NCBI RefSeq assembly: GCF_900107745.1
Contig: NZ_FNRO01000014.1
Span: 1-64,000, forward strand
Direction: 5' to 3'
DNA from: Variovorax sp. YR216
GTDB taxonomy: Bacteria; Pseudomonadota; Gammaproteobacteria; Burkholderiales; Burkholderiaceae_C
Length of the DNA: 64,000 nucleotides
Every line of letters starts with the position of its first letter. The stretch's first letter is position 1. The notes under the pieces are model-generated. The model had not been told where the DNA came from, searched no databases, and saw only the letters and a program-made list of their open reading frames with translations. Positions 9,069-18,153 of this stretch are shown in pieces. Made by a program: the position numbers and the translations under genes.

Positions 9069-9808
9069 TTCGACGTGCCGCCCGCCGAGGGGCCCTGCGC
9101 CGGGTTGAATGGGTCGGTCGGATCGCCGCTGGTGCACTCCAGCCGATAGCCGAGGCCGTAGACCGCCGACAGCAGGAAACCATTGGAAGGCACCAGCTCG
9201 AGCTTGCCGCGAAGTCGCGAGATGTGGGTGTCGAGCGTGCGGGAGGCCCGCTCGTTGATCTCGCCCCAGACGGCCTCGCGCAGGTGTTCGCGCGAGAGCA
9301 GCCGACCGATGTTCTGGAACAGCAGGAACGCGAGGTCGTATTCGCGATGGCTGAGCTCCACGGCCTGACCCTTGATACGCAGCGTGTGCGTCGCGGCGCT
9401 GAACTGGTAGTCGCCGAAATTCAGGTCGGTGCCATGCAGGGCCGAGTAGGAGCGGCGCAGCAGCGCACGGACGCGCGCCTCCAGCTCCCGGACGCGGATC
9501 GGCTTGACCATGAAGTCGTCGGCTCCTGCGGCGAGGCCCTCCACCATGTCCTGCTCTTCGCGGCGGTTCGTCACGAACAGGATGGGGATGCGGCTGTTGA
9601 GATCCTCGCGGATCCATCGGACCACGCGCGGGCCCTGCACGTCGGGCAGGCTCCAGTCGAGGATTAGCAAGTCGTAGCTTTGATGCCGGAGGTCTCGCAA
9701 CAGGACCTTGCCTTCGGTGAAGCCATGGCATTCATGGCCAATGTCTTCCATCGTGTGCCGGATGAGTTCGAGCTGGCACGGCTCGTCGTCGAGCGCTGCA
9801 ATTCGCAT
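9065..9808 (-). CDS. OmpR-family response regulator
   Basis: A 247-residue two-domain regulator. The receiver domain shows acidic residues D7, D8 and E9, the phospho-acceptor Asp51 in LLILDWSLPD, Thr80 and Lys102 (FMVKP). The C-terminal winged helix (about 130-230) has the OmpR pattern ELSHREYDLAFLLFQ, RAVSR-like RASRTLDTHISRLRGKLE and VYGLGYRLE. It overlaps the kinase gene by four bases, so the two are translationally coupled with the regulator first. The target genes are unknown. About 280 bases separate it from the divergent transhydrogenase operon, which is one candidate target by position only. Confidence 0.95.
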   Translation of the reverse strand: MRIAALDDEPCQLELIRHTMEDIGHECHGFTEGKVLLRDLRHQSYDLLILDWSLPDVQGPRVVRWIREDLNSRIPILFVTNRREEQDMVEGLAAGADDFMVKPIRVRELEARVRALLRRSYSALHGTDLNFGDYQFSAATHTLRIKGQAVELSHREYDLAFLLFQNIGRLLSREHLREAVWGEINERASRTLDTHISRLRGKLELVPSNGFLLSAVYGLGYRLECTSGDPTDPFNPAQGPSAGGTSK

Positions 9809-9945
9809 TCCATTCCCTGTATCTCGTTTTTTTTGAGCGCTGCCACGGCACGTCGTCCGTCGCGCGCGGGAGTCAGTGTACCCATTGATGAGGTGAACTC
9901 AATGAAACCGGTTCACGATCTGGCGACCTGCTGCGCATGCTGAAA

Positions 9946-9966
9946 ATGCTATCAATCTAGTAGCAT
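9946..9966. repeat. Short inverted repeat ATGCTA-N9-TAGCAT
   Basis: Six-base perfect arms around nine bases, in the divergent space between the response regulator and pntAA. It resembles the GCTAT/ATAGC palindrome at 25201-25217. It could be an operator or one member of a small dispersed palindrome family. Confidence 0.5.
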
Positions 9967-10086
9967 CAATGCCAATGTGGGTGCGGGTTGTGGCGTTTGT
10001 CTGTGCGGGGACAGATGGTGCGACTTCGGGGCATCGTCTTCATGTAAGCTCGGCGCCAATTCCAACGCTTCCCGAGGAGATCTCCC

Positions 10087-11217
10087 ATGCTCATAGGCGT
10101 GCCGGCCGAAACTGCGCCAGGCGAAACCAGAGTGGCCGTCACGGCGGAAACAGCGAAGAAACTGGTCGCGCAGGGCCATACCGTGCGAGTGCAATCGGGA
10201 GCGGGCACGATCGCCAGCGTCACCGACGAGGCCTATCAGGCAGCGGGTGCGGAGATCACCGATGCCGCAGGCGCCTTCGGTTGCGAGATCGTGCTGAAGG
10301 TGCGCTCGCCCGACGAGCGCGAAATTTCCCTCATGAAGCCCGCGACCGCTCTGGTCGGCATGCTCAACCCCTTCGATGCCGCAGGCCTGCAGCGCCTGGC
10401 GAGCGCCGGCCTCACGTCCTTTGCGCTGGAAGCGGCCCCCCGCACCACGCGCGCGCAGAGCATGGACGTGCTCTCCTCGCAGGCCAACATCGCCGGCTAC
10501 AAGGCCGTGATGATGGCCGCCGACAAGTACCAGCGCTTCTTCCCGATGCTGATGACCGCCGCGGGCACCGTGAAGGCGGCTCGTGTCGTGATCCTCGGCG
10601 TCGGCGTGGCCGGCCTGCAGGCGATCGCCACCGCCAAGCGCCTGGGCGCGGTCATCGAAGCCTCGGACGTGCGCCCCTCGGTCAAGGAACAGGTCGAGTC
10701 GCTCGGCGCCAAGTTCATCGACGTGCCCTACGAAACCGCTGAGGAGAAGGAAGCGGCCGAAGGCGTCGGCGGCTACGCGCGTCCGATGCCGCAGAGCTGG
10801 CTCGATCGCCAGAAGGTGGAGGTGGCCAAGCGCGTGGCGTTGGCCGACGTGGTCATCAGCACCGCCCTGATCCCGGGCCGTGCCGCCCCGACCCTCATCA
10901 CCGAGGACATGGTCAAGGCCATGAAACCCGGTTCGGTCATCGTCGACATCGCCGCCGGCAAGGGCCCTGACGGCATCGGCGGCAACTGCCCGCTGTCGGA
11001 AGCCGACAAGACGGTCATCAAGCACGGCGTGACCCTCATCGGGGAGACCAACCTGCCCGCGCTGGTGGCTGCCGACGCGTCCTCGCTCTACGCGCGCAAC
11101 GTGCTCGACTTCCTCAAGCTCGTGCTGCCCAAGGAAGGCGGCATCAAGATCGACCTCGAGGACGACATCGTCGCCGCCTGCCGCATGACGCAGGACGGCC
11201 AGGTCACGAAGAAGTAA
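10087..11217 (+). CDS. pntAA: NAD(P) transhydrogenase subunit alpha part 1 (soluble NAD-binding domain)
   Basis: A 376-residue soluble subunit, dI of the proton-translocating transhydrogenase, which passes hydride between NADH and NADP+ using the proton gradient and so supplies NADPH. The Rossmann motif ILGVGVAGLQAIATAKRLGA is near the middle, and RPSVKEQVESLGAKF and KPGSVIVDIAAGKGPDGIGG follow as in the AlaDH/PntA superfamily. The start MLIGVPAE is family-typical and has GGAGATC seven bases before it. First gene of a three-gene operon in which alpha is split in two, unlike the two-gene E. coli version. Confidence 0.96.
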   Translation: MLIGVPAETAPGETRVAVTAETAKKLVAQGHTVRVQSGAGTIASVTDEAYQAAGAEITDAAGAFGCEIVLKVRSPDEREISLMKPATALVGMLNPFDAAGLQRLASAGLTSFALEAAPRTTRAQSMDVLSSQANIAGYKAVMMAADKYQRFFPMLMTAAGTVKAARVVILGVGVAGLQAIATAKRLGAVIEASDVRPSVKEQVESLGAKFIDVPYETAEEKEAAEGVGGYARPMPQSWLDRQKVEVAKRVALADVVISTALIPGRAAPTLITEDMVKAMKPGSVIVDIAAGKGPDGIGGNCPLSEADKTVIKHGVTLIGETNLPALVAADASSLYARNVLDFLKLVLPKEGGIKIDLEDDIVAACRMTQDGQVTKK

Positions 11218-11253
11218 ACGACGAACGACGAGAACCCCCGAGGAGAAGAACCC

Positions 11254-11583
11254 ATGGATCCCGTATCCCATACCGTCATCAACCTCATCATCTTCGTGCT
11301 GGCCATCTACGTGGGCTACCACGTGGTGTGGACCGTCACGCCGGCGTTGCACACGCCGCTGATGGCCGTGACCAACGCCATTTCCGCGATCGTCATCGTC
11401 GGCGCGATGCTGGCGGCGGCGCTCACCGAATCGGCCCTGGGCAAGACCATGGGCGTGCTCGCGGTCGCACTTGCGGCAGTGAACGTCTTCGGCGGCTTCC
11501 TGGTCACCCGGCGCATGCTGGAGATGTTCAAGAAGAAGGACAAGAAGGCGCCCGCGGCCGCTGCCAAGGCGGAGGGCCACTGA
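11254..11583 (+). CDS. pntAB: NAD(P) transhydrogenase subunit alpha part 2 (membrane domain)
   Basis: A 109-residue membrane protein that forms the alpha part of the proton channel (dII). Three hydrophobic helices are visible, beginning with VINLIIFVLAIYVGYHVVW, and it ends in a basic, alanine-rich tail (FKKKDKKAPAAAA). It follows pntAA by 36 bases with a strong AGGAG, and is separated from pntB by one base. In two-gene organisms this segment is fused to the C-terminus of PntA. Confidence 0.95.
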   Translation: MDPVSHTVINLIIFVLAIYVGYHVVWTVTPALHTPLMAVTNAISAIVIVGAMLAAALTESALGKTMGVLAVALAAVNVFGGFLVTRRMLEMFKKKDKKAPAAAAKAEGH

Positions 11584-11584
11584 C

Positions 11585-13072
11585 ATGTCGATGAACGTCG
11601 TCACGCTGCTGTACCTCATCGCCAGTGTCTGCTTCATCCAGGCCCTGAAGGGCCTGTCCCATCCCACCACTTCCATCCGCGGCAACATCTTCGGCATGGT
11701 CGGCATGGCGATCGCCATCCTGACCACCGCGGCGCTGATCGTGCAGCTCTCGGGCGGCAAGGCCATCGGCATGGCCTGGGTGCTGCTGGGCCTCGTCGTC
11801 GGCGGCGGCTACGGTGCCTACCGCGCCAAGACCGTCGAGATGACGCAGATGCCCGAGCTGGTGGCCTTCTTCCACAGCATGATCGGTCTGGCGGCCGTCT
11901 TCATCGCGGTGGCGGCCGTGGTCGAGCCCTGGGCCTTCGGCATCACGCCGCTGCCGGTGGCGGCGACCGGCACGGTCAACACGCCCGAAGGCGCGATGAT
12001 CGTGGACGGGTTCCTCCGCTATGCGATCCCTGCGGGTAACCGGCTGGAGCTGTTCCTGGGCGCGGCCATCGGCGCGATCACCTTCAGCGGCTCGGTGATC
12101 GCCTTCGGCAAGCTCTCGGGCAAGTACAAGTTCCGCCTGTTCCAGGGCGCACCGGTGCAGTTCAAGGGCCAGCACATGCTGAACCTCGTGCTGGGCCTGG
12201 TGACCATCGGCCTGGGCCTGGTGTACATGGCCACCGAGAGCTGGCTCGCCTTCCTCCTGATGGTGGTCCTGGCCTTCGTGATGGGCGTCTTGATCATCAT
12301 CCCGATCGGCGGGGCGGACATGCCGGTGGTGGTGTCGATGCTCAACAGCTACTCGGGCTGGGCAGCGGCGGGCATCGGCTTCAGTCTGAACAACGCGATG
12401 CTGATCGTGGCTGGCTCGCTGGTGGGTTCCTCCGGTGCGATCCTCTCCTACATCATGTGCAAGGCGATGAACCGCTCGTTCTTCAGCGTGATCCTGGGCG
12501 GCTTCGGCGGCGAGGCGACCAGTGCCGCCACCGGCGCCAAGGAGCAGCGCCCGGTCAAGAGCGGCAGCGCCGACGACGCGGCCTTCATGCTGTCCAACGC
12601 GGACACCGTGATCATCGTCCCGGGCTACGGCCTGGCGGTGGCCCGTGCGCAGCATGCGGTCAACGAACTGGCCGAGAAGCTCACGCACAAGGGCGTGACG
12701 GTGAAGTACGCGATCCATCCGGTGGCTGGCCGCATGCCGGGCCACATGAACGTGCTGCTCGCGGAAGCCGAAGTGCCCTACGACCAGGTCTTCGAGATGG
12801 AAGACATCAACAGCGAGTTCGGCCAGGCCGACGTGGCGATCATCCTGGGCGCCAACGACGTGGTGAACCCGGCCGCGCTGCAGAAGGGCACGCCGATCTA
12901 CGGCATGCCGATCCTGGAGGCCTACAAGGCCAAGACGGTGATCGTGAACAAGCGGAGCATGGCCGCGGGCTATGCGGGGCTGGACAACGAGCTGTTCTAC
13001 ATGGACAAGACCATGATGGTGTTCGGCGACGCCAAGAAGGTGGTCGAGGACATGGCGAAGGCCATTGAGTAG
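11585..13072 (+). CDS. pntB: NAD(P) transhydrogenase subunit beta
   Basis: A 495-residue subunit joining the remaining membrane helices (about residues 1-290) to the NADP(H)-binding dIII domain. In dIII the signature PGYGLAVARAQHAVNELA is followed by HPVAGRMPGHMNVLLAEA and the KRSMAAGYAGLDN loop that holds the nucleotide. Length is close to the usual 460-500. The TAG stop at 13070-13072 is immediately followed by a copy of the dispersed palindromic element, with no base in between. Confidence 0.96.
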   Translation: MSMNVVTLLYLIASVCFIQALKGLSHPTTSIRGNIFGMVGMAIAILTTAALIVQLSGGKAIGMAWVLLGLVVGGGYGAYRAKTVEMTQMPELVAFFHSMIGLAAVFIAVAAVVEPWAFGITPLPVAATGTVNTPEGAMIVDGFLRYAIPAGNRLELFLGAAIGAITFSGSVIAFGKLSGKYKFRLFQGAPVQFKGQHMLNLVLGLVTIGLGLVYMATESWLAFLLMVVLAFVMGVLIIIPIGGADMPVVVSMLNSYSGWAAAGIGFSLNNAMLIVAGSLVGSSGAILSYIMCKAMNRSFFSVILGGFGGEATSAATGAKEQRPVKSGSADDAAFMLSNADTVIIVPGYGLAVARAQHAVNELAEKLTHKGVTVKYAIHPVAGRMPGHMNVLLAEAEVPYDQVFEMEDINSEFGQADVAIILGANDVVNPAALQKGTPIYGMPILEAYKAKTVIVNKRSMAAGYAGLDNELFYMDKTMMVFGDAKKVVEDMAKAIE

Positions 13073-13176
13073 GGCTCACCCCCAGCCTCGCCCACTTCGT
13101 GTGGCTCTGACACCCCCTTCCAGGGGGCAATCCCGGCGGCCCGGCCAAGCCGGTTCCGCGGGATTCCTGGGCTTGG
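13073..13176 (+). repeat. Dispersed structured intergenic element, copy 1
   Basis: Full-length copy starting at the base after the pntB stop. Parts in order: the conserved left block (TCACCCCCAGCCTCGCCCAC), a CAC-TTC-GTG mini-hairpin, hairpin A (CCCCCTTCCAGGGGG), outer stem B with arms AATCCCG and CGGGATT, and inside it hairpin C (CCGGC-caa-GCCGG). It ends with TCCTGGGCTTGG. No T-run follows, so it is not a classical terminator. Confidence 0.9.
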
Positions 13177-13285
13177 TCGCGCGGGTTTGTTGACACGGGT
13201 CGCACGCATGGCGCGGCCCGTGCCGCTTGGGTACGCCAAGTTACGATAGCGGCAATTTTCGTATCGAGATTCTGGAGACTTCAAC

Positions 13286-14965
13286 GTGACCGATCGCCCC
13301 TGGCTTTCAAGCTATCCGCAAGGCGTGCCTGCCGACATCGATGCTTCGCACTATTCGTCGCTCGTCGGGCTGATGGAGGAAAGCTTCACCAAGTACGCCG
13401 ACCGTACGGCCTACAGCTTCATGGGCAAGGACGTGAGCTACGCCGATGTCGACCGCCAGAGCCGCGCCTTTGCGGCGTATCTGCAGGGCATCGGCCTCGC
13501 CAAGGGCGACCGCGTCGCGGTGATGATGCCCAACTGCCCGCAGTACCCGATCTCGGTCGCGGGCCTGCTGCGTGCGGGGCTCATCCTGGTCAACGTCAAT
13601 CCGCTCTACACGCCGCGCGAACTGGAGCACCAGCTCAGGGACTCGGGCGCCAAGGCCATCGTGCTGATGGAGAACTTCGGCACCACGCTGCAGCAGTGCC
13701 TCGCGCATACGCCGGTCAAGCACATCGTGCTGGCCTCGATGGGTGATCGGCTCGGCCTGCTCAAGGGCGCGATCGTCAACTACGTTGTGCGCAACGTGAA
13801 GAAGATGGTGCCCGCCTACAGCCTGCCGGGCGCGGTGCGCTTCAACGATGCCCTCGAGAAGGGCGCGACGCGCAAGCTCCAGGCGCCGGCGATCGGCCCC
13901 GACGACGTCGCGGTGCTGCAGTACACCGGCGGGACCACGGGCGTCTCGAAGGGCGCGGTGCTGCTGCATCGCAACGTGATTGCGAACGTGCTGCAGTCCG
14001 AGGCGTGGAACGATCCGGTCATGCAGAAGGTGCCGGCGGGCGAGCAGCCGACCAGCGTCTGCGCGCTGCCGCTCTATCACATCTTCGCGTTCACGGTCGG
14101 CATGATGCTGAGCATGCGCACCGGCGGGAAGCTGATCCTCATTCCCAACCCGCGCGACATCGCGGCGACGCTCAAGGAGCTGTCGAAGCACACCTTCCAC
14201 AGCTTCCCGGCAGTCAACACGCTGTTCAATGGCCTGGCGAACCATCCCGACTTCAACACCGTCAACTGGAAGAACCTGAAGGTCTCCGTGGGCGGCGGCA
14301 TGGCGGTGCAGGGCGCGGTGGCCAAGCTCTGGCTCGAGAAGACCGGCTGCCCGATCTGCGAAGGCTATGGACTTTCCGAAACATCGCCGTCGGTGACCTG
14401 CAATCCGACCACCAGCATCGCCTACACCGGCACGATCGGCGTTCCGCTGCCGAGCACCTACGTGAAGCTGGTCGACGACGATGGCCATGAAGTCGCGCCC
14501 GGCCAGTCCGGCGAGCTGGCCGTGATGGGTCCGCAGGTGATGGCGGGCTACTGGCAGCGGCCCGACGAGACCGCCAAGGTCATGACCGCCGACGGCTACT
14601 TCAAGACCGGCGATATCGCGGTCGTCGACGAGCGGGGCTACTTCAAGATCGTCGATCGCAAGAAAGACATGATCCTGGTGTCGGGCTTCAATGTGTATCC
14701 GAACGAGATCGAGGACGTGGTCGCGCAGATTCCGGGCGTGCTCGAATGCGCGGCGGTTGGCATCCTGGACGAGAAGACCGGCGAGGCGGTGAAGCTCGTG
14801 ATCGTCAAGAAGAACCCCGACCTCACCGAAGCCGAGGTGCGCGCGTTCTGCCATGACAACCTCACCGGCTACAAGCGGCCGCGCGTCATCGAGTTCCGCA
14901 CCGACCTGCCCAAGACGCCCGTCGGAAAGATCCTCCGCCGCGAACTGCGCGACGTCAAGAAATAA
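13286..14965 (+). CDS. fadD: Long-chain-fatty-acid--CoA ligase
   Basis: A 559-residue adenylate-forming enzyme that activates fatty acids to acyl-CoA. The start is GTG at 13286, preceded by TCTGGAGACTT as ribosome site. The P-loop-like motif YTGGTTGVSKGAVL is at about residue 212, the GYGLSETSP block follows, and the A8 hinge region GYFKTGDIAVVDERGYFKIVDRKKD begins at about 436, with the catalytic lysine region PKTPVGKILRRELR at the C-terminus. Length and motifs match E. coli FadD. It precedes the peptide transporter operon by 50 bases but a metabolic link is not evident. Confidence 0.94.
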   Translation: MTDRPWLSSYPQGVPADIDASHYSSLVGLMEESFTKYADRTAYSFMGKDVSYADVDRQSRAFAAYLQGIGLAKGDRVAVMMPNCPQYPISVAGLLRAGLILVNVNPLYTPRELEHQLRDSGAKAIVLMENFGTTLQQCLAHTPVKHIVLASMGDRLGLLKGAIVNYVVRNVKKMVPAYSLPGAVRFNDALEKGATRKLQAPAIGPDDVAVLQYTGGTTGVSKGAVLLHRNVIANVLQSEAWNDPVMQKVPAGEQPTSVCALPLYHIFAFTVGMMLSMRTGGKLILIPNPRDIAATLKELSKHTFHSFPAVNTLFNGLANHPDFNTVNWKNLKVSVGGGMAVQGAVAKLWLEKTGCPICEGYGLSETSPSVTCNPTTSIAYTGTIGVPLPSTYVKLVDDDGHEVAPGQSGELAVMGPQVMAGYWQRPDETAKVMTADGYFKTGDIAVVDERGYFKIVDRKKDMILVSGFNVYPNEIEDVVAQIPGVLECAAVGILDEKTGEAVKLVIVKKNPDLTEAEVRAFCHDNLTGYKRPRVIEFRTDLPKTPVGKILRRELRDVKK

Positions 14966-15015
14966 GGGTTCAGCCGGGGACGAGACCCGGCATCGCTCTT
15001 GCATATTGGTGATGA

Positions 15016-16026
15016 ATGTTCCGCTTCATCGTCACGCGTGCGAGCCTGCTCGTGCCGACCTTCATCGGCATGACCCTGCTCGCCTTTTTCCTGATCCGGC
15101 TGGTCCCCGGCGACCCCATTGAAACGCTCGCGGGCGAGCGCGGCATCGACCCCGCGCGCCACGCCGTCCTGCTGAAGGAATACGGGCTCGACAAGCCGCT
15201 CTTCACGCAATACGGCATCTACATCGAGCGCGTGCTGCACGGCGACCTGGGCAAGTCGGTGATCACGCAGGAGCCGGTGATGAGCGAGTTCCTCGCGCTG
15301 TTTCCGGCGACGGTCGAACTCGCGATCTGCGCAGTGCTCTTCGCGCTGCTGCTGGGCATCCCGGCGGGCATCATCGCGGCGGTCAAGCGCAACTCACTGT
15401 TCGACCACGGCGTGATGGCGACGTCGCTCACCGGTTACTCGATGCCGATCTTCTGGTGGGGCCTGCTGCTGATCCTGTTCTTCTCGGTGCACCTCGGCTG
15501 GACGCCGGTGTCGGGGCGCATCGCGGTGCAGTACTACATCGAGCCGGTCACCGGCTTCCTGCTGATCGACTCGCTGCTGTCGGACGACAAGGGCGCCTTT
15601 TTCTCGGCGGTGCAGCACCTGATCCTGCCGGCCATCGTGCTGGGCACCAACACGCTCGCGGTGATCGCGCGCATGACGCGATCGGCCATGCTCGAAGTGC
15701 TTGGCGAGGACTACATCCGCACTGCGCGCGCCAAGGGCCTCGGGCCGTTGCGCGTGGTCGGCGTGCATGCGCTGCGCAACGCGTTGATCCCGGTGGTGAC
15801 GGTGATCGGGTTGCAGGTCGGTGTGCTCTTCACCGGCGCGATCCTCACCGAGACCATCTTTTCGTGGCCGGGCGTGGGCAAATGGCTCATCGAGGCCATC
15901 GCCCGCCGCGACTACCCGGTGCTGCAGGGCGGCATGCTGCTGCTCGGCGTGATCGTGATGCTGGTCAACGTGATCGTCGACCTGGCGTACGGTCTCATCA
16001 ATCCGCGAATCAGGCAGGCAAGATGA
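15016..16026 (+). CDS. dppB: Peptide ABC transporter permease (DppB type)
   Basis: A 336-residue inner-membrane permease with about six helices. The N-terminal LLAFFLIRLVPGDPIETLAGERG is characteristic of DppB/OppB proteins, and the EAA loop that docks with the ATPase is seen as DYIRTARAKGLGPLRVVGVHALRNALIPVV. The last four bases overlap the next gene as ATGA, so the two permeases are translationally coupled and likely form the heterodimeric pore. Confidence 0.93.
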   Translation: MFRFIVTRASLLVPTFIGMTLLAFFLIRLVPGDPIETLAGERGIDPARHAVLLKEYGLDKPLFTQYGIYIERVLHGDLGKSVITQEPVMSEFLALFPATVELAICAVLFALLLGIPAGIIAAVKRNSLFDHGVMATSLTGYSMPIFWWGLLLILFFSVHLGWTPVSGRIAVQYYIEPVTGFLLIDSLLSDDKGAFFSAVQHLILPAIVLGTNTLAVIARMTRSAMLEVLGEDYIRTARAKGLGPLRVVGVHALRNALIPVVTVIGLQVGVLFTGAILTETIFSWPGVGKWLIEAIARRDYPVLQGGMLLLGVIVMLVNVIVDLAYGLINPRIRQAR

Positions 16027-16919
16027 GCGCAGTGGTTGTCCCTTCGAGAAAGAGCGCGCCGCCCGGACCGTGGCGCGAATTCTGGAGCTCGTTCTCCGCC
16101 AATCTCGGCGCGGTGATCGGGCTCGCGGTCATCGTGCTCCTGCTGCTAGTGGCGCTCCTCGCGCCGTGGATCGCACCACATGCGCCCAACCAGACCGACA
16201 GCAGCGCCTTCCTGCTGCCGCCGGCCTGGCAGGCGGGCGGCTCCGTGACGCATCTGCTCGGCACCGACGCGATCGGGCGCGACATCCTCTCGCGGCTGAT
16301 GTACGGCGCGCGGCTGTCGTTGTCGATCGGTGTGGCAGTGGTCGCGATCTCGGTCGCTGTCGGCATTGCGCTCGGCATGGTCGCGGGCTTCTTCCGCGGC
16401 GTGCTGGAGATCGCGATCATGCGGCTGATGGACGTGGTCCTCACGCTGCCAAGCCTGCTGCTCGCGATCGTGATCGTCGCCATCCTCGGGCCGGGGCTCA
16501 TCAACGCGATGCTCGCGGTCGCGATCGTGGTGTTGCCGCACTACGTGCGCATCACGCGCGCGGCCGTCATCTCCGAAGTCTCGCGCGACTACGTGACCGC
16601 GGCGCGCGTGAGCGGCGCGGGCACGCTGCGCCTGATGTTCCGCGAAGTGCTGCCCAATTGCGCCGCGCCGCTGATCGTGCAGGCATCGCTCGGCGTCTCG
16701 ACCGCGATCCTCGATGCGGCCGCGCTGGGTTTTCTCGGCCTCGGTGCCCAACCGCCGTCACCCGAGTGGGGAACCATGCTCGCCGATGCGCGCGAGTTCG
16801 TGCTCCGCGCATGGTGGGTCGTCACCTTCCCGGGGCTCGCGATCCTTGCGGCCGTGCTCGCGTTCAACCTGCTGGGCGACGGCTTGCGCGACGCGCTCGA
16901 CCCCAAACTCAAGCGATGA
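16023..16919 (+). CDS. dppC: Peptide ABC transporter permease (DppC type)
   Basis: A 298-residue permease. The N-terminal helix is followed by the OppC/DppC hallmark HLLGTDAIGRDILSRLMYGARLSLSIG, and the EAA loop is DYVTAARVSGAGTLRLMFREVLPN. Partner of DppB in the pore. Its TGA at 16917-16919 overlaps an ATG that opens a reading frame inside the repeat element that follows, so the boundary to dppD contains a repeat copy although the genes clearly belong to one transporter. Confidence 0.93.
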   Translation: MSAVVVPSRKSAPPGPWREFWSSFSANLGAVIGLAVIVLLLLVALLAPWIAPHAPNQTDSSAFLLPPAWQAGGSVTHLLGTDAIGRDILSRLMYGARLSLSIGVAVVAISVAVGIALGMVAGFFRGVLEIAIMRLMDVVLTLPSLLLAIVIVAILGPGLINAMLAVAIVVLPHYVRITRAAVISEVSRDYVTAARVSGAGTLRLMFREVLPNCAAPLIVQASLGVSTAILDAAALGFLGLGAQPPSPEWGTMLADAREFVLRAWWVVTFPGLAILAAVLAFNLLGDGLRDALDPKLKR

Positions 16920-17020
16920 AGCTCACCCCCAGCCTCGCCCACTTCGTGTGGCTCGGACACCCCCTCTCCGGGGGCAACTCCGGCGGCCCGGCAAAGCCGG
17001 TTCCGCGGGGTTCCTGGCCT
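16920..17020 (+). repeat. Dispersed structured intergenic element, copy 2
   Basis: Starts at the base after the dppC stop, inside the transporter operon. Hairpin A is CCCCCTCTCCGGGGG, outer stem B pairs AACTCCG with CGGGGTT (one G-T pair), and hairpin C is CCGGC-aaa-GCCGG. Being within an operon, this copy cannot be a full transcription stop if dppD and dppF are read from the same promoter. Confidence 0.9.
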
Positions 17021-17075
17021 CGTCTGTGTCAGTTTCATGTGTCGCGGACGACGGTCTGCGTCCTGGGGGACTGAG

Positions 17076-18095
17076 ATGCCATTGCTTGATATCCGCGAAC
17101 TCCATGTGGAGTTTCCATCGCAAGGCGGCACGCTGCATGCGGTCGACGGCGTCAGCCTGCGGCTCGAAGAAGGCGAGGTGCTCGGCATCGTTGGCGAATC
17201 CGGTTCCGGCAAGAGCGTCACGATGATGGCGCTGATGGGCCTCATCGGGTGGCCCGGCCAGGTGCGCGCGGAGCATCTGCAATTCGCGGGGCATGACCTG
17301 CTTGGAATTTCGGACAAGGCGCGGCGCGGACTCGTCGGGAAGGACATCGCGATGATCTTCCAGGAGCCGACGACCAGCCTCAACCCCTGCTTCACCATCG
17401 GCTGGCAGCTCATGGAAACACTCCGGCTGCACCTGCGCCTGGACAAGCGCGAAGCGAAGAAGCGCGCGACCGAGCTGCTCGAACAGGTGGGCATCCCGGC
17501 GGCGTCGTCGCGGTTGAACAGCTACCCGCATCAACTCTCGGGGGGCATGAACCAGCGCGTGATGATCGCGATGGCGATCGCCTGCAACCCGCGCCTCCTG
17601 ATCGCCGACGAGCCGACCACCGCGCTCGACGTCACGATCCAGGCGCAGATCCTCGACCTGCTGCGCAACTTGCAGAAGGAACGCGGCATGGGCCTCGTGC
17701 TGATCACGCACAACATGGGCGTGGTCAGCGAGATGGCGCAGCGCGTGGCCGTGATGTATGCCGGCCAGTTGATGGAGGAGCGCAGCGTGGACGAACTCTT
17801 CGCGATGCCGCAGCACCCCTACACCGCCGCGCTGCTCGCCGCGCTGCCCGAGCGCGCGACCGGCGAACAGCGCCTGGCGACCATCGCCGGCGTGGTGCCG
17901 GGTGTGCATGACCGGCCCGCCGGCTGCCTTTTCGCGCCGCGCTGTGCCTATGCCACGCCGCATTCGCATGCCGTGCGGCCCGAATTGCGCGAATGGCTCG
18001 GCGGGCAGGTGCGCTGCCACTATCCGCTCGGAGACCGCGAGCGCGATGCACATCGCCTGCGCGATGGCGGCCAGGTCGTGGAGTTCGTCCGATGA
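17076..18095 (+). CDS. dppD: Peptide ABC transporter ATP-binding protein (DppD type)
   Basis: A 339-residue ATPase. The ATG at 17076 is chosen because MPLLDIRELHVEF begins the ABC fold and GGGGA precedes it; an upstream in-frame extension is unconserved-looking. Walker A GESGSGKS is at residues 40-47, the ABC signature LSGGMNQRVMIA at about 154 and Walker B LLIADEPTTALD at about 173. The C-terminal oligopeptide-transporter extension has the cysteine pattern CLFAPRCAYA and VRCHYP, which in some relatives binds an iron-sulfur cluster. Confidence 0.94.
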   Translation: MPLLDIRELHVEFPSQGGTLHAVDGVSLRLEEGEVLGIVGESGSGKSVTMMALMGLIGWPGQVRAEHLQFAGHDLLGISDKARRGLVGKDIAMIFQEPTTSLNPCFTIGWQLMETLRLHLRLDKREAKKRATELLEQVGIPAASSRLNSYPHQLSGGMNQRVMIAMAIACNPRLLIADEPTTALDVTIQAQILDLLRNLQKERGMGLVLITHNMGVVSEMAQRVAVMYAGQLMEERSVDELFAMPQHPYTAALLAALPERATGEQRLATIAGVVPGVHDRPAGCLFAPRCAYATPHSHAVRPELREWLGGQVRCHYPLGDRERDAHRLRDGGQVVEFVR

Positions 18096-18153
18096 GCGCC
18101 GCCCGGCCGCCCGAAGGCGCTTGCGCCGCAGCGCGAAGCGCGGAGGCTTCCTT

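Noticed and set aside
13073..17020. Repeat copies considered as ordinary rho-independent terminators
   Set aside because: Full copies have strong stems but no downstream T-run, and several lie within operons. Only the degenerate copy at 53896-53938 qualifies.
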